From contig JAFXPH010000002.1 in assembly GCA_017528085.1 (NCBI GenBank), positions 531,898 through 595,897 on the forward strand: a stretch of 64,000 bases of DNA, read 5' to 3'. The position numbers were made by a program, and so were the translations under genes. The notes below the pieces were generated by a model. The model was not told the origin of the DNA. It saw only the letters and a program-made list of their open reading frames with translations, and did no database searches. This DNA is from Clostridia bacterium (GTDB lineage: Bacteria; Bacillota; Clostridia; TANB77; CAG-508). Below are positions 9,627 to 17,649 of the stretch, in pieces. Positions within the stretch are counted from its first letter, which is position 1. Each line of letters begins with the position of its first letter.

Positions 9627-10576
9627 AGTTTTCTTTCCTCTCTTACTGGTGGGTAATGATCTGGTTCATCAATTCCCTGTTCTCTTTGCTGTTCTTTTAA
9701 TATTTCTCTAGCTGCAACGTCATGACCAGATTTAGAAGCTGTTGAAGCAACTGTTAGAATGTTTTGCTCTAATTCGTCATCACCAATTGGTCTATCATCT
9801 GGATCATTAATTAATGGGTCTAGTTCCTTTATATTTTTCTTAACATGAAGCTCAAAGAAATCTTTTGCTTTCTCAAGTTGAGATTCAAATAAGTCTACAA
9901 ATCTACTACCAAATAATTTTGTTAGCTTATTTATTTCTTCTGTTCTATTTAATGCTTTTAATGCAAAGAAACTAGCAAAAATACTTCTGAAGACATCTTC
10001 TTGAGTTACTGGTCCTTGAGATTTTTCAGCTAAATCCATTCTTGGTAGTTTGCAAATATTATCTTCTGTATTAATCTTAAAGGCACTTTGTCCTAAAACT
10101 TGAGAAATAACATTTGAAACAGGTCCTCTCTCTGCTTCTGTAACATTTCCCGAATTATCTTTAGCTAAATACTCAACATATTTTTTGAAAAATCCAATAT
10201 TATTTGGATCTTTAACATGTTGAATCGCATCTCTAGTAAAAGTATCTACTTCTGCAGGCATTTCTTTTACTGTTGCCCTTTGGAATACATCTCCAACTAA
10301 GTGCAAAACTACACTGTCTTCTGCTTTTGGTCCTACAGATAATCTGTTGATTGCTGGTTTATAATCATTTGGTCCATCTGATATTTTCAAAAATGGCGAA
10401 ACAAAGCCTATCTTATCAAAATTTTGAGCAACATATCTAATGCTCTCATCATCACTTTGTTCTGCTGTTCTTATAAGTCCAGACAAGTGCTGTAATAGTG
10501 GCTTGTTTGACCTTTTAATACCAGGACCAATTACTTCTTCTTTTCCATAAATTTCTTCAAATTTTACTGAATCCAT
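9623..10576 (-). CDS. Unknown 317-aa soluble protein
   Basis: Not recognised. Predicted mostly helical and soluble, with a Pro/Glu/Arg-rich C-terminus (EPDHYPPVREERKL). No catalytic motif stands out. The ATG at 10576 follows GTGGAAAG, a modest ribosome binding site. It heads a two-gene unit with the 137-aa protein (4-bp overlap). No regulatory sequence is obvious in the 80 bp upstream beyond the terminator of the previous gene. Confidence 0.65.
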   Translation of the reverse strand: MDSVKFEEIYGKEEVIGPGIKRSNKPLLQHLSGLIRTAEQSDDESIRYVAQNFDKIGFVSPFLKISDGPNDYKPAINRLSVGPKAEDSVVLHLVGDVFQRATVKEMPAEVDTFTRDAIQHVKDPNNIGFFKKYVEYLAKDNSGNVTEAERGPVSNVISQVLGQSAFKINTEDNICKLPRMDLAEKSQGPVTQEDVFRSIFASFFALKALNRTEEINKLTKLFGSRFVDLFESQLEKAKDFFELHVKKNIKELDPLINDPDDRPIGDDELEQNILTVASTASKSGHDVAAREILKEQQREQGIDEPDHYPPVREERKL

Positions 10577-10654
10577 CTTTCCACTTTCTTCTTCATCTAA
10601 AATTTCTAATTATATTCTATTTATAAAAGAATGAATAGTCAATTACAATTATGT

Positions 10655-10685
10655 TAAAAAAAAAGAATATATGTAACATATATTC
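10655..10685 (-). terminator. Rho-independent terminator after the pseudouridine synthase gene
   Basis: Stem GAATATATG / CATATATTC with a 3-nt loop (10665-10685), followed on the minus strand by nine T. It starts directly at the stop codon of the upstream gene. Confidence 0.8.
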
Positions 10686-10686
10686 C

Positions 10687-11364
10687 TTATTTTTGGTCAT
10701 TTAAAATTGTCCAACTTCCAACTTCTTCCGGATAATCTTCAAAAGTCATTTCTTCCTTGGTTGTCGGATGTGTGAAAGTAAGTGAATAAGCCCAAAGAGC
10801 AAGTTGTTTTCCTCTTCCTCTTGTACCATATTTTTGATCTCCAGAAAGAGAATGTCCCCTAGATGCCATTTGAACTCTTATTTGATGGTGTCTCCCTGTA
10901 TGTAAATTAACTTTAAGTACAGACATATTTATCTCTTCATTATATTTTACAACCTCATAATCTAGAACAGCTTCTTTTGCATTTTTTGTACCTTCCTTAA
11001 CTACTTTACTTGTATTAGTTTTTTCATTTTTAAGAAGATAATCTCTATATTCGCCCTTTTCATTTTCCATTTTACCATCTACAATGCATAAGTATTTTTT
11101 ATGCATCTTACCTTCTCTTATTTGCTCGCTAAGTCTTGAAGCAGCTTTAGATGTTCTTGCAAAAACCATTACTCCACCTGTTGGTCTATCTAGTCTATGA
11201 ACTAAGCCTAAATAAACTTCACCCGGTTTATTATATTTTTCTTTAATATATTCTTTAACCATTGTAAGTAAATCTAAATCGCCAGTTTTATCACCTTGAG
11301 ATGGAATATTAACTGGTTTTTCTACTACTATTATGTGATTGTCTTCATATAAAACTTTAAGCAT
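10687..11364 (-). CDS. RluA-family pseudouridine synthase (no S4 domain)
   Basis: 225 aa. The RluA/RluD catalytic block VHRLDRPTGGVMVFART (about 55-71) contains the nucleophilic Asp that isomerises uridine to pseudouridine in RNA. LHTGRHHQIRVQMAS and GDQKYG are the other conserved motifs. There is no N-terminal S4 RNA-binding domain, so it is a short family member of the YqcB/TruC-like type, and the exact rRNA or tRNA target cannot be assigned. The ATG at 11364 has AAAGGGAG upstream. It stands alone, with a terminator directly after it. Confidence 0.88.
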   Translation of the reverse strand: MLKVLYEDNHIIVVEKPVNIPSQGDKTGDLDLLTMVKEYIKEKYNKPGEVYLGLVHRLDRPTGGVMVFARTSKAASRLSEQIREGKMHKKYLCIVDGKMENEKGEYRDYLLKNEKTNTSKVVKEGTKNAKEAVLDYEVVKYNEEINMSVLKVNLHTGRHHQIRVQMASRGHSLSGDQKYGTRGRGKQLALWAYSLTFTHPTTKEEMTFEDYPEEVGSWTILNDQK

Positions 11365-11449
11365 TTTTTCTCCCTTTATTAATCAATTTAACTATACAGG
11401 CAAAACTTCCATATACCTACTTCTTATGTATCACCATATTTAATTCTAT

Positions 11450-11902
11450 TTACAATCTGCCAAACCAATAATAACCACAATAAGATGCTATTGCTACGAA
11501 AGCAATTGTGAAAAATATAATTATGGCAATATTTATACGTTTTTTAATAGTAATATTTCTGCTCAAATTTTTTATAAGTATTAAAATTGATGGTAGTAAT
11601 AATAAAATCATTCCAACTAAATTTATTAAAGAATCAAATGCATAAATACCATCTTCAGCAATAACTGATATTGGAAGTATTCCAAATACTATTACTAGTA
11701 CATAATTAATTATTTTTATAAATATATTTGTTTTTTCTTTTTTTAATAATATGTGCTCTATTACGCTAACAATTATTGATATACCCAATATAGCACACCC
11801 AATAATAGTAAAAGCTAATATAACACTAGCAAGGCCTGGACCAGTACCACTTGTATCTGTTGCTATAGCTCCAGCATATTCATTTGAACCTGTATAATCC
11901 AT
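11450..11902 (-). CDS. Four-span membrane protein, unknown
   Basis: 150 aa, not recognised. It has an extracellular-looking Gly/Ser/Thr-rich N-terminus of about 24 residues, then four hydrophobic segments (about 25-50, 63-80, 88-110 and 124-146). The start is secure, with AAGGAGG seven bases before the ATG at 11902. It lies downstream of the methyltransferase gene on the same strand, with 32 bp between, so co-transcription is likely. No functional motif is visible. Confidence 0.7.
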   Translation of the reverse strand: MDYTGSNEYAGAIATDTSGTGPGLASVILAFTIIGCAILGISIIVSVIEHILLKKEKTNIFIKIINYVLVIVFGILPISVIAEDGIYAFDSLINLVGMILLLLPSILILIKNLSRNITIKKRINIAIIIFFTIAFVAIASYCGYYWFGRL

Positions 11903-11934
11903 ATAATTCCTCCTTATTTTAATATTTTCTTATA

Positions 11935-12795
11935 TTAACTTTCCCATCTTCCATATATACCACAAGGTAAAACTAACTTAGAATCCTTCATTGGAAGTCC
12001 TATTTCTCCACTTGAAAGTTTTCCATCTTTTCTATCTAGTTCTAAATATAAAATATCTTCTAATACTCTTGAAGAAATACCTGTTGTGTATGAGTTAATT
12101 AAGAAAAATAATGGTTTATCTGATAGTACTTGTTTGCACAAATTGACTAAGTCAGCAATGTTATTTTCAAATTGCCATACTTCACCATTTTTTCCTCTTC
12201 CATATGAAGGAGGATCCATGATTATAGCGTCATATTTATTCCCTCTTCTAATTTCTCTTTCAACAAACTTTCTAACATCATCTACTATATATCTAATTGG
12301 TTTATCTTTAAGGCCTGATGTTTCAGCATTTTCTTTTGCCCATGTCACCATTCCTTTTGAAGAATCTACATGAACAACTTTAGCTCCTGCATAGCTACAA
12401 GCAACTGTCGCTCCACCAGTATAAGCAAATAAATTTAAAACATTTATCTCTCTTTTTGCATTTTTAATTTTATCTATCATCCAATCCCAGTTAACAGCTT
12501 GCTCTGGGAATAAACCTGTGTGTTTAAATCCCATTGGCTTAATATTAAATGTTAGATCTTTGTATTTAATTTTCCAAGAAGCAGGAACTTTTTTATTATA
12601 CTTCCACATTCCGCCTCCCGTGTTAGATCTTACATATGTAGCATTTGCTGTCTTCCATTTTTCTGGGAAAGATTTGTTCTTCCATATTATTTGTGGGTCC
12701 GGTCTAATTAGAACGATGTCTCCCCATCTTTCTAATTTTTCTCCATCTGCCATATCTAAAATTTCATAGTCTTTCCAATCGTTTGAAATTTCCAT
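11935..12795 (-). CDS. Class I SAM-dependent methyltransferase, RlmI/RlmK-like
   Basis: 286 aa. The SAM-binding fold shows motif I NLFAYTGGATVACSYAGA (about 122-139), then HVDSSKGMVTWAKENAE and the catalytic DPPSYGRG (about 194-201). This arrangement is that of the RlmI/RlmK group of rRNA methyltransferases (COG1092), which modify cytosine or guanine in 23S rRNA. The N-terminal PUA domain of E. coli RlmI is absent and replaced by a roughly 100-residue beta-rich region. The substrate is therefore not certain. The ATG at 12795 has AGAGG upstream and is 12 bp from the preceding gene. Confidence 0.85.
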   Translation of the reverse strand: MEISNDWKDYEILDMADGEKLERWGDIVLIRPDPQIIWKNKSFPEKWKTANATYVRSNTGGGMWKYNKKVPASWKIKYKDLTFNIKPMGFKHTGLFPEQAVNWDWMIDKIKNAKREINVLNLFAYTGGATVACSYAGAKVVHVDSSKGMVTWAKENAETSGLKDKPIRYIVDDVRKFVEREIRRGNKYDAIIMDPPSYGRGKNGEVWQFENNIADLVNLCKQVLSDKPLFFLINSYTTGISSRVLEDILYLELDRKDGKLSSGEIGLPMKDSKLVLPCGIYGRWES

Positions 12796-12807
12796 TTTAA
12801 ACCTCTT

Positions 12808-13521
12808 TTATAAAATAATTTTTTTAAGTAAAAATTTATAAATCTGATAAAAGAAAATATGTATGATAACAACTGTTGCCATTAGTACTAGATAGCCTAT
12901 ACGTGATCTATCTATAAAAGTAGTTGCAACGATTAAACAAAGTAGCATCATAACGCTTACTACTAGCCAAAGAATGATTGGTTTAATAATAAGATTATAT
13001 AATACCCTTGCTAATTTGTTTTCTTTTATAGGCGACTTATTTATCTCAGATACAAATTCTATATCTTGATTTACTGTCTTAGAAAATTCTATGTTATCAA
13101 TAATAATCTCTTCACCATCTATATAAGCTTCAACAATATTAGATTTTACTTTTCTTGGATTAAAGTTCAAGTTATCAATAACAAATTCTCTGTCATCACA
13201 TCTAATATATGTTTTATAGATTGGTATCTTACTATTTTCCTTGTAGCATAAAACCACCTTAGTTATTACCGCACTTTTCTTTACTCCGTGGCTTATTATT
13301 CTTTCCTTTTTATCAATAAAGTCATACTTGATATTAGTATCTTTAATAAAGAATAGCCATGTAAGAATCATGAAGATAAGTGGCATTGCCACAGATTCAA
13401 TATCTCTATATATAATTAAAGTGTACACACATACTGCAAAGTACCATAGTTCAGAAATATATAAAAAAGCATCTTGGTCTTCTTCTTTGTAGTATTTCTG
13501 TTTTTTCTTTCGTTTTTCCAT
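12808..13521 (-). CDS. Membrane protein with cytosolic beta domain, unknown
   Basis: 237 aa, unrecognised. A very basic N-terminus (MEKRKKKQKYYKEED) precedes two close membrane spans (about 24-58). A roughly 110-residue soluble region follows, then two more spans near the C-terminus (about 178-232). This hairpin-domain-hairpin layout resembles small PH-like membrane proteins, but no family can be named. It sits 11 bp after ispH and 12 bp before the methyltransferase gene, so it is part of the ispH operon. Confidence 0.65.
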   Translation of the reverse strand: MEKRKKKQKYYKEEDQDAFLYISELWYFAVCVYTLIIYRDIESVAMPLIFMILTWLFFIKDTNIKYDFIDKKERIISHGVKKSAVITKVVLCYKENSKIPIYKTYIRCDDREFVIDNLNFNPRKVKSNIVEAYIDGEEIIIDNIEFSKTVNQDIEFVSEINKSPIKENKLARVLYNLIIKPIILWLVVSVMMLLCLIVATTFIDRSRIGYLVLMATVVIIHIFFYQIYKFLLKKIIL

Positions 13522-13532
13522 AAACTCTTCTC

Positions 13533-14387
13533 TTATATTTTTTCTAAATATTCTTTTACTTCATTAATTATTTCTCTTGGTGTAGATGCTCCAGCTAAAA
13601 GTCCAACTTTATCATCACTACTAAATGAAACATCTTTTAAATCATCTAATGTTTGAATGTGATAAACATCTTTTACATCTTTTTGTGCAATTTCAACAAG
13701 TTTAACTGTATTGGCGCTATTTTTTCCACCTATTACTACCATTTTGTTAACCATCTTTGAAATTTCAGCAGCTTCTTTTTGTCTTAACTCAGTTGCATCG
13801 CATATAGTTTTTTCAAAAGTAACATTTGCTTCTGCAAAGTTATCCTCTATCTCTTTAACTAATTCGTCAAATTTTGTAGATGAGAATGTTGTTTGTGCTA
13901 CAACAAATACTTCACCAACACTTTTTTCTTCATACTTCATATAAGCGTCTAGAATGTCAGATTCATCTTGTACGACATATGAATAGTCTCCAGCAAATCC
14001 TTGTGTACCGACAGTCTCTGCATGGCCTTTCTCACCTATTACAATTATGAAAGCATCTTTTGATTTTTCTAAAACTTTATCGTGAATTTTTTGAACTTTA
14101 ATACATGTCAAATCTTCAATATTTAAGTTCTTTTCCTTTGCTCTTTCGTATACATGTTTTGCAACTCCATGAGCTCTTATAATTACATTGGATCCATCTG
14201 GAATTTCTTCAATATCTTCTACTGTTTTCATTCCTTGACCTTCTAATTTTCCAACTACTTGCTTATTGTGAACTAGTTCTCCTAAAGAATAAACATTTTC
14301 TTCTTTTTCTACAATTTCATATGCCTTAGTTACTGCATTATAAACTCCAGCACAGAAACCAGAAAACTTTCCTAAAATTACTTCCAT
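13533..14387 (-). CDS. ispH: 4-hydroxy-3-methylbut-2-enyl diphosphate reductase IspH
   Basis: 284 aa. IspH carries out the last step of the MEP isoprenoid pathway, reducing HMBPP to IPP and DMAPP with a [4Fe-4S] cluster. The three cluster ligands are visible: Cys12 (GFCAGV), Cys95 (LTCIKV) and Cys196 (ICDATELRQ). Substrate residues include HNKQVV (His40), RAHGV (His73), GHAETVGTQG with Glu124, and AQTTF. The usual DATCP at the second Cys is LTCIK here, a mild divergence. It lacks the C-terminal S1 domain fusion common in other Clostridia. AAGGAG precedes the ATG. It depends on the Suf machinery encoded further along this window. Confidence 0.95.
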   Translation of the reverse strand: MEVILGKFSGFCAGVYNAVTKAYEIVEKEENVYSLGELVHNKQVVGKLEGQGMKTVEDIEEIPDGSNVIIRAHGVAKHVYERAKEKNLNIEDLTCIKVQKIHDKVLEKSKDAFIIVIGEKGHAETVGTQGFAGDYSYVVQDESDILDAYMKYEEKSVGEVFVVAQTTFSSTKFDELVKEIEDNFAEANVTFEKTICDATELRQKEAAEISKMVNKMVVIGGKNSANTVKLVEIAQKDVKDVYHIQTLDDLKDVSFSSDDKVGLLAGASTPREIINEVKEYLEKI

Positions 14388-14459
14388 TTTTGACTCCTTA
14401 AATTTTTATAAATTAATTATATATATGAATTAAATTCTTTTCAATATAATAACAAGAAA

Positions 14460-14485
14460 GCGGTTTGGAAAATTATCCAAGCCGC
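14460..14485 (-). terminator. GC-rich terminator of cassette 1
   Basis: Nine-pair stem GCGGTTTGG / CCAAGCCGC with an 8-nt loop. On the minus strand TTTCTTGTTATTATA follows. The stem is far more GC-rich than terminators of neighbouring core genes and resembles that of cassette 2 (GCGGTTTGA). Confidence 0.85.
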
Positions 14486-14502
14486 TTCCTGTTTCCTTGT
14501 TT

Positions 14503-15204
14503 TTACGGAAGAAAATACATTTTTTTCGCTACATCAGGCGGCATAATGACTAATGCGCTGTATCCCATAAAAAGAGTTTCGTAGGTGATTACTTCAACCG
14601 CCATGCTCTTGGGTCCCACGCTATTCTTGATAAGCATTTTGTTTTCCCATGAGATATCGTTCCCGTCAATCAGGATTACGATAGATCCCATATAGTCGAT
14701 CACACGGTACTTGTACCTTTTGCCTCCCAAGAGGCTTTCGCGATCGTAATAGAAAGGATTATTGACCTCGACAGGATAAAATCCATGTCCAAGTTCCTTT
14801 CTGCTTACAAGAAAGCAGTTGCATACATTCAGTGCATCGTGCCAATGGTTGATTTCCGGGAAAACGGAGATCAGTGCTTTGTCAGCAGTTCCATATCCCG
14901 GAATAAGGATTAACGCTTTTGATAGTTCTTCGGAAGTGGGTTCTCTTGTCGCACTGGAATTCGACCGCAAGTAGTCGAGAGAAACTTTTCCAAACACATA
15001 CTGTTGGCCGTTCACTCTTCTAAAGTGATTGCCCAGGCCATATTTGGAATCGATTTCTTTGTCTACCATGGTCATAGTGAGCTGAATCACCTCACCTGCA
15101 GAGGTTTCCGGAAGAGTTTGCAGCATTGCTATTGCTTTAAATTTCCCGAAATCCCGTTCAAAGAACTCCTCGCCTGTTGGATTTAAAACTTTTTTCCATT
15201 CCAT
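14503..15204 (-). CDS. Cassette 1: GC-richer orphan gene, unknown 233-aa protein
   Basis: Not recognised. The chosen start is the ATG at 15204 (MEWKKVLNP), because AAGGAGGAAAGATTTT precedes it; a longer frame to 15288 would run through the promoter. Codons ending in C or G (ATC, GGC, TTC) are frequent, unlike the flanking ispH and uvrC. The soluble product has no signal peptide. Notable stretches are LILIPGYGTADKAL, NHWHDALNVCNCFLVSRKELGHG and a hydrophobic C-terminal third. It is a self-contained transcription unit with its own promoter (15260-15288) and terminator (14460-14485), sitting between two core genes. Composition and layout suggest acquisition from elsewhere. Confidence 0.75.
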   Translation of the reverse strand: MEWKKVLNPTGEEFFERDFGKFKAIAMLQTLPETSAGEVIQLTMTMVDKEIDSKYGLGNHFRRVNGQQYVFGKVSLDYLRSNSSATREPTSEELSKALILIPGYGTADKALISVFPEINHWHDALNVCNCFLVSRKELGHGFYPVEVNNPFYYDRESLLGGKRYKYRVIDYMGSIVILIDGNDISWENKMLIKNSVGPKSMAVEVITYETLFMGYSALVIMPPDVAKKMYFLP

Positions 15205-15259
15205 AAAATCTTTCCTCCTTAAATATTGTGTGGAAATGAAAAACATCGAGGATGGTGAT

Positions 15260-15288
15260 ATTATACCATATTTTATGTAAATTAGCAA
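15260..15288 (-). promoter_or_regulatory. Promoter of cassette 1
   Basis: On the minus strand, TTGCTA (15283-15288), 17 bp, then TATAAT (15260-15265) preceded by TGG. The same TGGTATAAT block is present in cassettes 3 and 5. Confidence 0.75.
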
Positions 15289-15292
15289 ATAA

Positions 15293-15315
15293 AAAAGCCT
15301 ATTTAATAGGCTTTT
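15293..15315 (-). terminator. uvrC terminator
   Basis: Stem AAAAGCCTAT / ATAGGCTTTT with a TTA loop, overlapping the uvrC stop codon. On the minus strand a T-rich tract follows. It abuts the cassette 1 promoter. Confidence 0.75.
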
Positions 15316-17098
15316 ATAAATTATCTTTTATTTTTTTAGCTAAATCTAAATTAATTCCTTTTACTTCTGCTATCTCTTCTGCTGTTGCTTCTTTTATTTT
15401 CTTAACACTACCAAACTTTTTAAGAAGTAATGTCTTCTTCTTATCTCCTATTCCTTCGATGTCATCTAATTTAGATTTTGTCATTTCTTTATCTCTTAGT
15501 TTTCGATGATATTCAATTGCTGTATTATGAACTTCATTTTGGAAATTAGTAATCCATAAGAATAGTCTCTCAGATATTTGCTTCTCTTTCCTATTTTCAT
15601 CAATCAAAGCTCTAGTTGAGTGAGTATCATCTTTTACCATACCATAAACAGGAATATATACTTCACATTCTTTTAGTGCTTTTTTAATAGCTCTTATTTG
15701 AGTAATACCACCATCTGCAAGGATAAGGTCTGGAAGAGTTCCAAATCCTCCCTTAGGATCTTCTAAACTTCTTTTTATTCTTCTTGTTACTACCTCTTCC
15801 ATACATCTTGGATCATCTTGGCCAAAAACAGTTTTAATTTTAAATCTTCTTGAAAGATTTCTTTTTACTACACCTTTTTCAGCTACACACATACCTGCAA
15901 CTATAAATGTTCCAGATATATTTGAAATATCAAAACTTTCAATTTTATATGGTAGTTTTTCTAAATCTAATACTTCTTTTAATTCTTCTAATATTTCTGA
16001 TTTATCTTTAAGTTTATTTTCTAAAGTAATTCTACTATTTTCTTCTGCCATTTCCACAAATCTTAGTTTTTCACCTTTTTGTGGAGATTTTATTTCTACT
16101 TTTCTTCCTGCTTTATTTGTTAGCCAATTTTCTATTGATTCTTTATCTTCTAGGTCATATCTAATCATTATTTTGTTTGGAAGATTTTTCTCATTAAAGT
16201 AGTATTGTTTAATGAAACCTGAAACTATTTCTTCTTCATTCATGTCTCTTAAATCATCAAAGAAATAATGATCTCTTCCAACCATCTTACTTCCTCTTAC
16301 CAAGAAGACTTCTATACATACTGTAACATCGTTTTTAGCTACACCTATGACATCTATATTATTCTCTGAAATATTTGATACTTTTTGTTTTTCAGTTACT
16401 CTTTCAATACTGAAAATTCTATCTCTTATATCTGCAGCTTTCTCATACTCTTGGTTTTTAGCAGCTTGAGCCATATCTTTTTCAAGTTCTTTAATTATCT
16501 CGTCTACTTTACCTTCAAGTAATTTTATTATCTGAGATATTTGTTTTTTATAATCCTCTTCAGAAATTAGTCCCATGCAACAACCAGGACATTTTTTAAT
16601 GTGGTAATTTAAACATACTCTATCTTTATATTTAAAGTTTTTGCATTGTCTTATTTGGAATTTTTCCTTAACAAAATCTAGCATTTCTTTTGCACTACCA
16701 ACATTAGGATATGGTCCAAAATATTTTGAACCATCATTAATAATCCTTCTTGTCATTGTTACTGTTGGATATTTGCTCTTTACATCTATTTTGATATAAG
16801 GATATGTTTTATCATCTTTAAGCAAAACATTAAACTTAGGTCTATATTTCTTTATTAAGTTACATTCTAGTATTAAAGCTTCGTCTTCAGAACCAACTAC
16901 AATATATTCAAAATGGTCTATTAAAGAGACCATTTTTTTGATTCTTTCAGTTTTATTTGTTTTCCTAAAATAAGATCTTACCCTATTTCTTAAAACAACA
17001 GCCTTGCCTACATATATAACAGTGTCATTCTTATCATGCATTATATATACGCCAGGTTTTTGAGGAAGCTTTTTTAGTTCTTCTTCAATATCAAACAT
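15314..17098 (-). CDS. uvrC: Excinuclease ABC subunit C
   Basis: 594 aa. UvrC makes both incisions around bulky DNA lesions in nucleotide excision repair. Visible parts are the GIY-YIG nuclease (KPGVYIMHDKNDTVIYVGKA, about 12-31), a Cys cluster (RQCKNF, RVCLNYHIKKCPGCCMG, about 150-176), the UVR motif (EYEKAADIRDRIFSIE), the RNase H-like nuclease half and C-terminal helix-hairpin-helix motifs (DDIEGIGDKKKTLLLKKFGS). I choose the ATG at 17098 (MFDIEEEL), which has GGAG seven bases before it, over the GTG at 17110 that overlaps the hpt stop codon. It is linked to hpt upstream. Confidence 0.95.
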   Translation of the reverse strand: MFDIEEELKKLPQKPGVYIMHDKNDTVIYVGKAVVLRNRVRSYFRKTNKTERIKKMVSLIDHFEYIVVGSEDEALILECNLIKKYRPKFNVLLKDDKTYPYIKIDVKSKYPTVTMTRRIINDGSKYFGPYPNVGSAKEMLDFVKEKFQIRQCKNFKYKDRVCLNYHIKKCPGCCMGLISEEDYKKQISQIIKLLEGKVDEIIKELEKDMAQAAKNQEYEKAADIRDRIFSIERVTEKQKVSNISENNIDVIGVAKNDVTVCIEVFLVRGSKMVGRDHYFFDDLRDMNEEEIVSGFIKQYYFNEKNLPNKIMIRYDLEDKESIENWLTNKAGRKVEIKSPQKGEKLRFVEMAEENSRITLENKLKDKSEILEELKEVLDLEKLPYKIESFDISNISGTFIVAGMCVAEKGVVKRNLSRRFKIKTVFGQDDPRCMEEVVTRRIKRSLEDPKGGFGTLPDLILADGGITQIRAIKKALKECEVYIPVYGMVKDDTHSTRALIDENRKEKQISERLFLWITNFQNEVHNTAIEYHRKLRDKEMTKSKLDDIEGIGDKKKTLLLKKFGSVKKIKEATAEEIAEVKGINLDLAKKIKDNL

Positions 17099-17109
17099 TT
17101 TTTTCTCCA

Positions 17110-17640
17110 CTAATTTTCTATATATCCGATATATGGAATGTTTCTATATTTTTCATCTATATCAAATCCATATCCTACTACGAACTTATTTGGTATAGAA
17201 AAACCAACATAGTCTGCATCTAAATCTACTACTCTTCTTTCTTTTTTATCAAGAAGAGTAACTACTTTCAAAGACTTTGGATTTCTATTTAAAAGTTCTG
17301 TCTTTAGTGTATTTAATGTCCTACCAGTATCGATAATATCTTCAACTATTAAAACATTTTTTCCTTCGATATCTTCTTCTAAATCTTGTTTTAAAGTAAT
17401 TATTCCTGAGCTTTCTGTACCTGTATAACTAGATACTCTCATAAAATCAATAATCATTTCACAATCAATATTTTTTACTAAATCTGTTGTAAAAAATGCA
17501 GCACCTTTTAAAATACAAACGACTATTAGTTCTTCTCCTTTATAGTCGTTAGATATTTCTTCTCCTAACTCTTTTATTCTTTTTTGAATCTCTTCCATAG
17601 TATATAAAACTTTATGATTTTTAATGAGATTATTTTCCAT
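17110..17640 (-). CDS. hpt: Hypoxanthine phosphoribosyltransferase
   Basis: 176 aa, typical length. The enzyme salvages hypoxanthine and guanine with PRPP. The PRPP-binding signature VLIVEDIIDTGRTL (about 99-112) is complete. The N-terminal Lys-Gly element (CILKGAAFFTTDL) and the C-terminal DADYVGFSIPNKFVVGYGFD base-binding loop are also present. AAGGAGG precedes the ATG at 17640. The gene is followed at once by uvrC. In many Bacillota hpt sits with tilS and ftsH, so this location differs. Confidence 0.94.
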   Translation of the reverse strand: MENNLIKNHKVLYTMEEIQKRIKELGEEISNDYKGEELIVVCILKGAAFFTTDLVKNIDCEMIIDFMRVSSYTGTESSGIITLKQDLEEDIEGKNVLIVEDIIDTGRTLNTLKTELLNRNPKSLKVVTLLDKKERRVVDLDADYVGFSIPNKFVVGYGFDIDEKYRNIPYIGYIEN

Positions 17641-17649
17641 TATACCTCC

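Noticed and set aside
15205-15288. Longer N-terminus for cassette 1 (start at 15288)
   Set aside because: It would run through the TATAAT promoter and lacks a ribosome binding site; AAGGAGG precedes the ATG at 15204.
17096-17112. uvrC start at GTG 17110
   Set aside because: The ATG at 17098 has GGAG at correct distance and gives the usual UvrC N-terminus.
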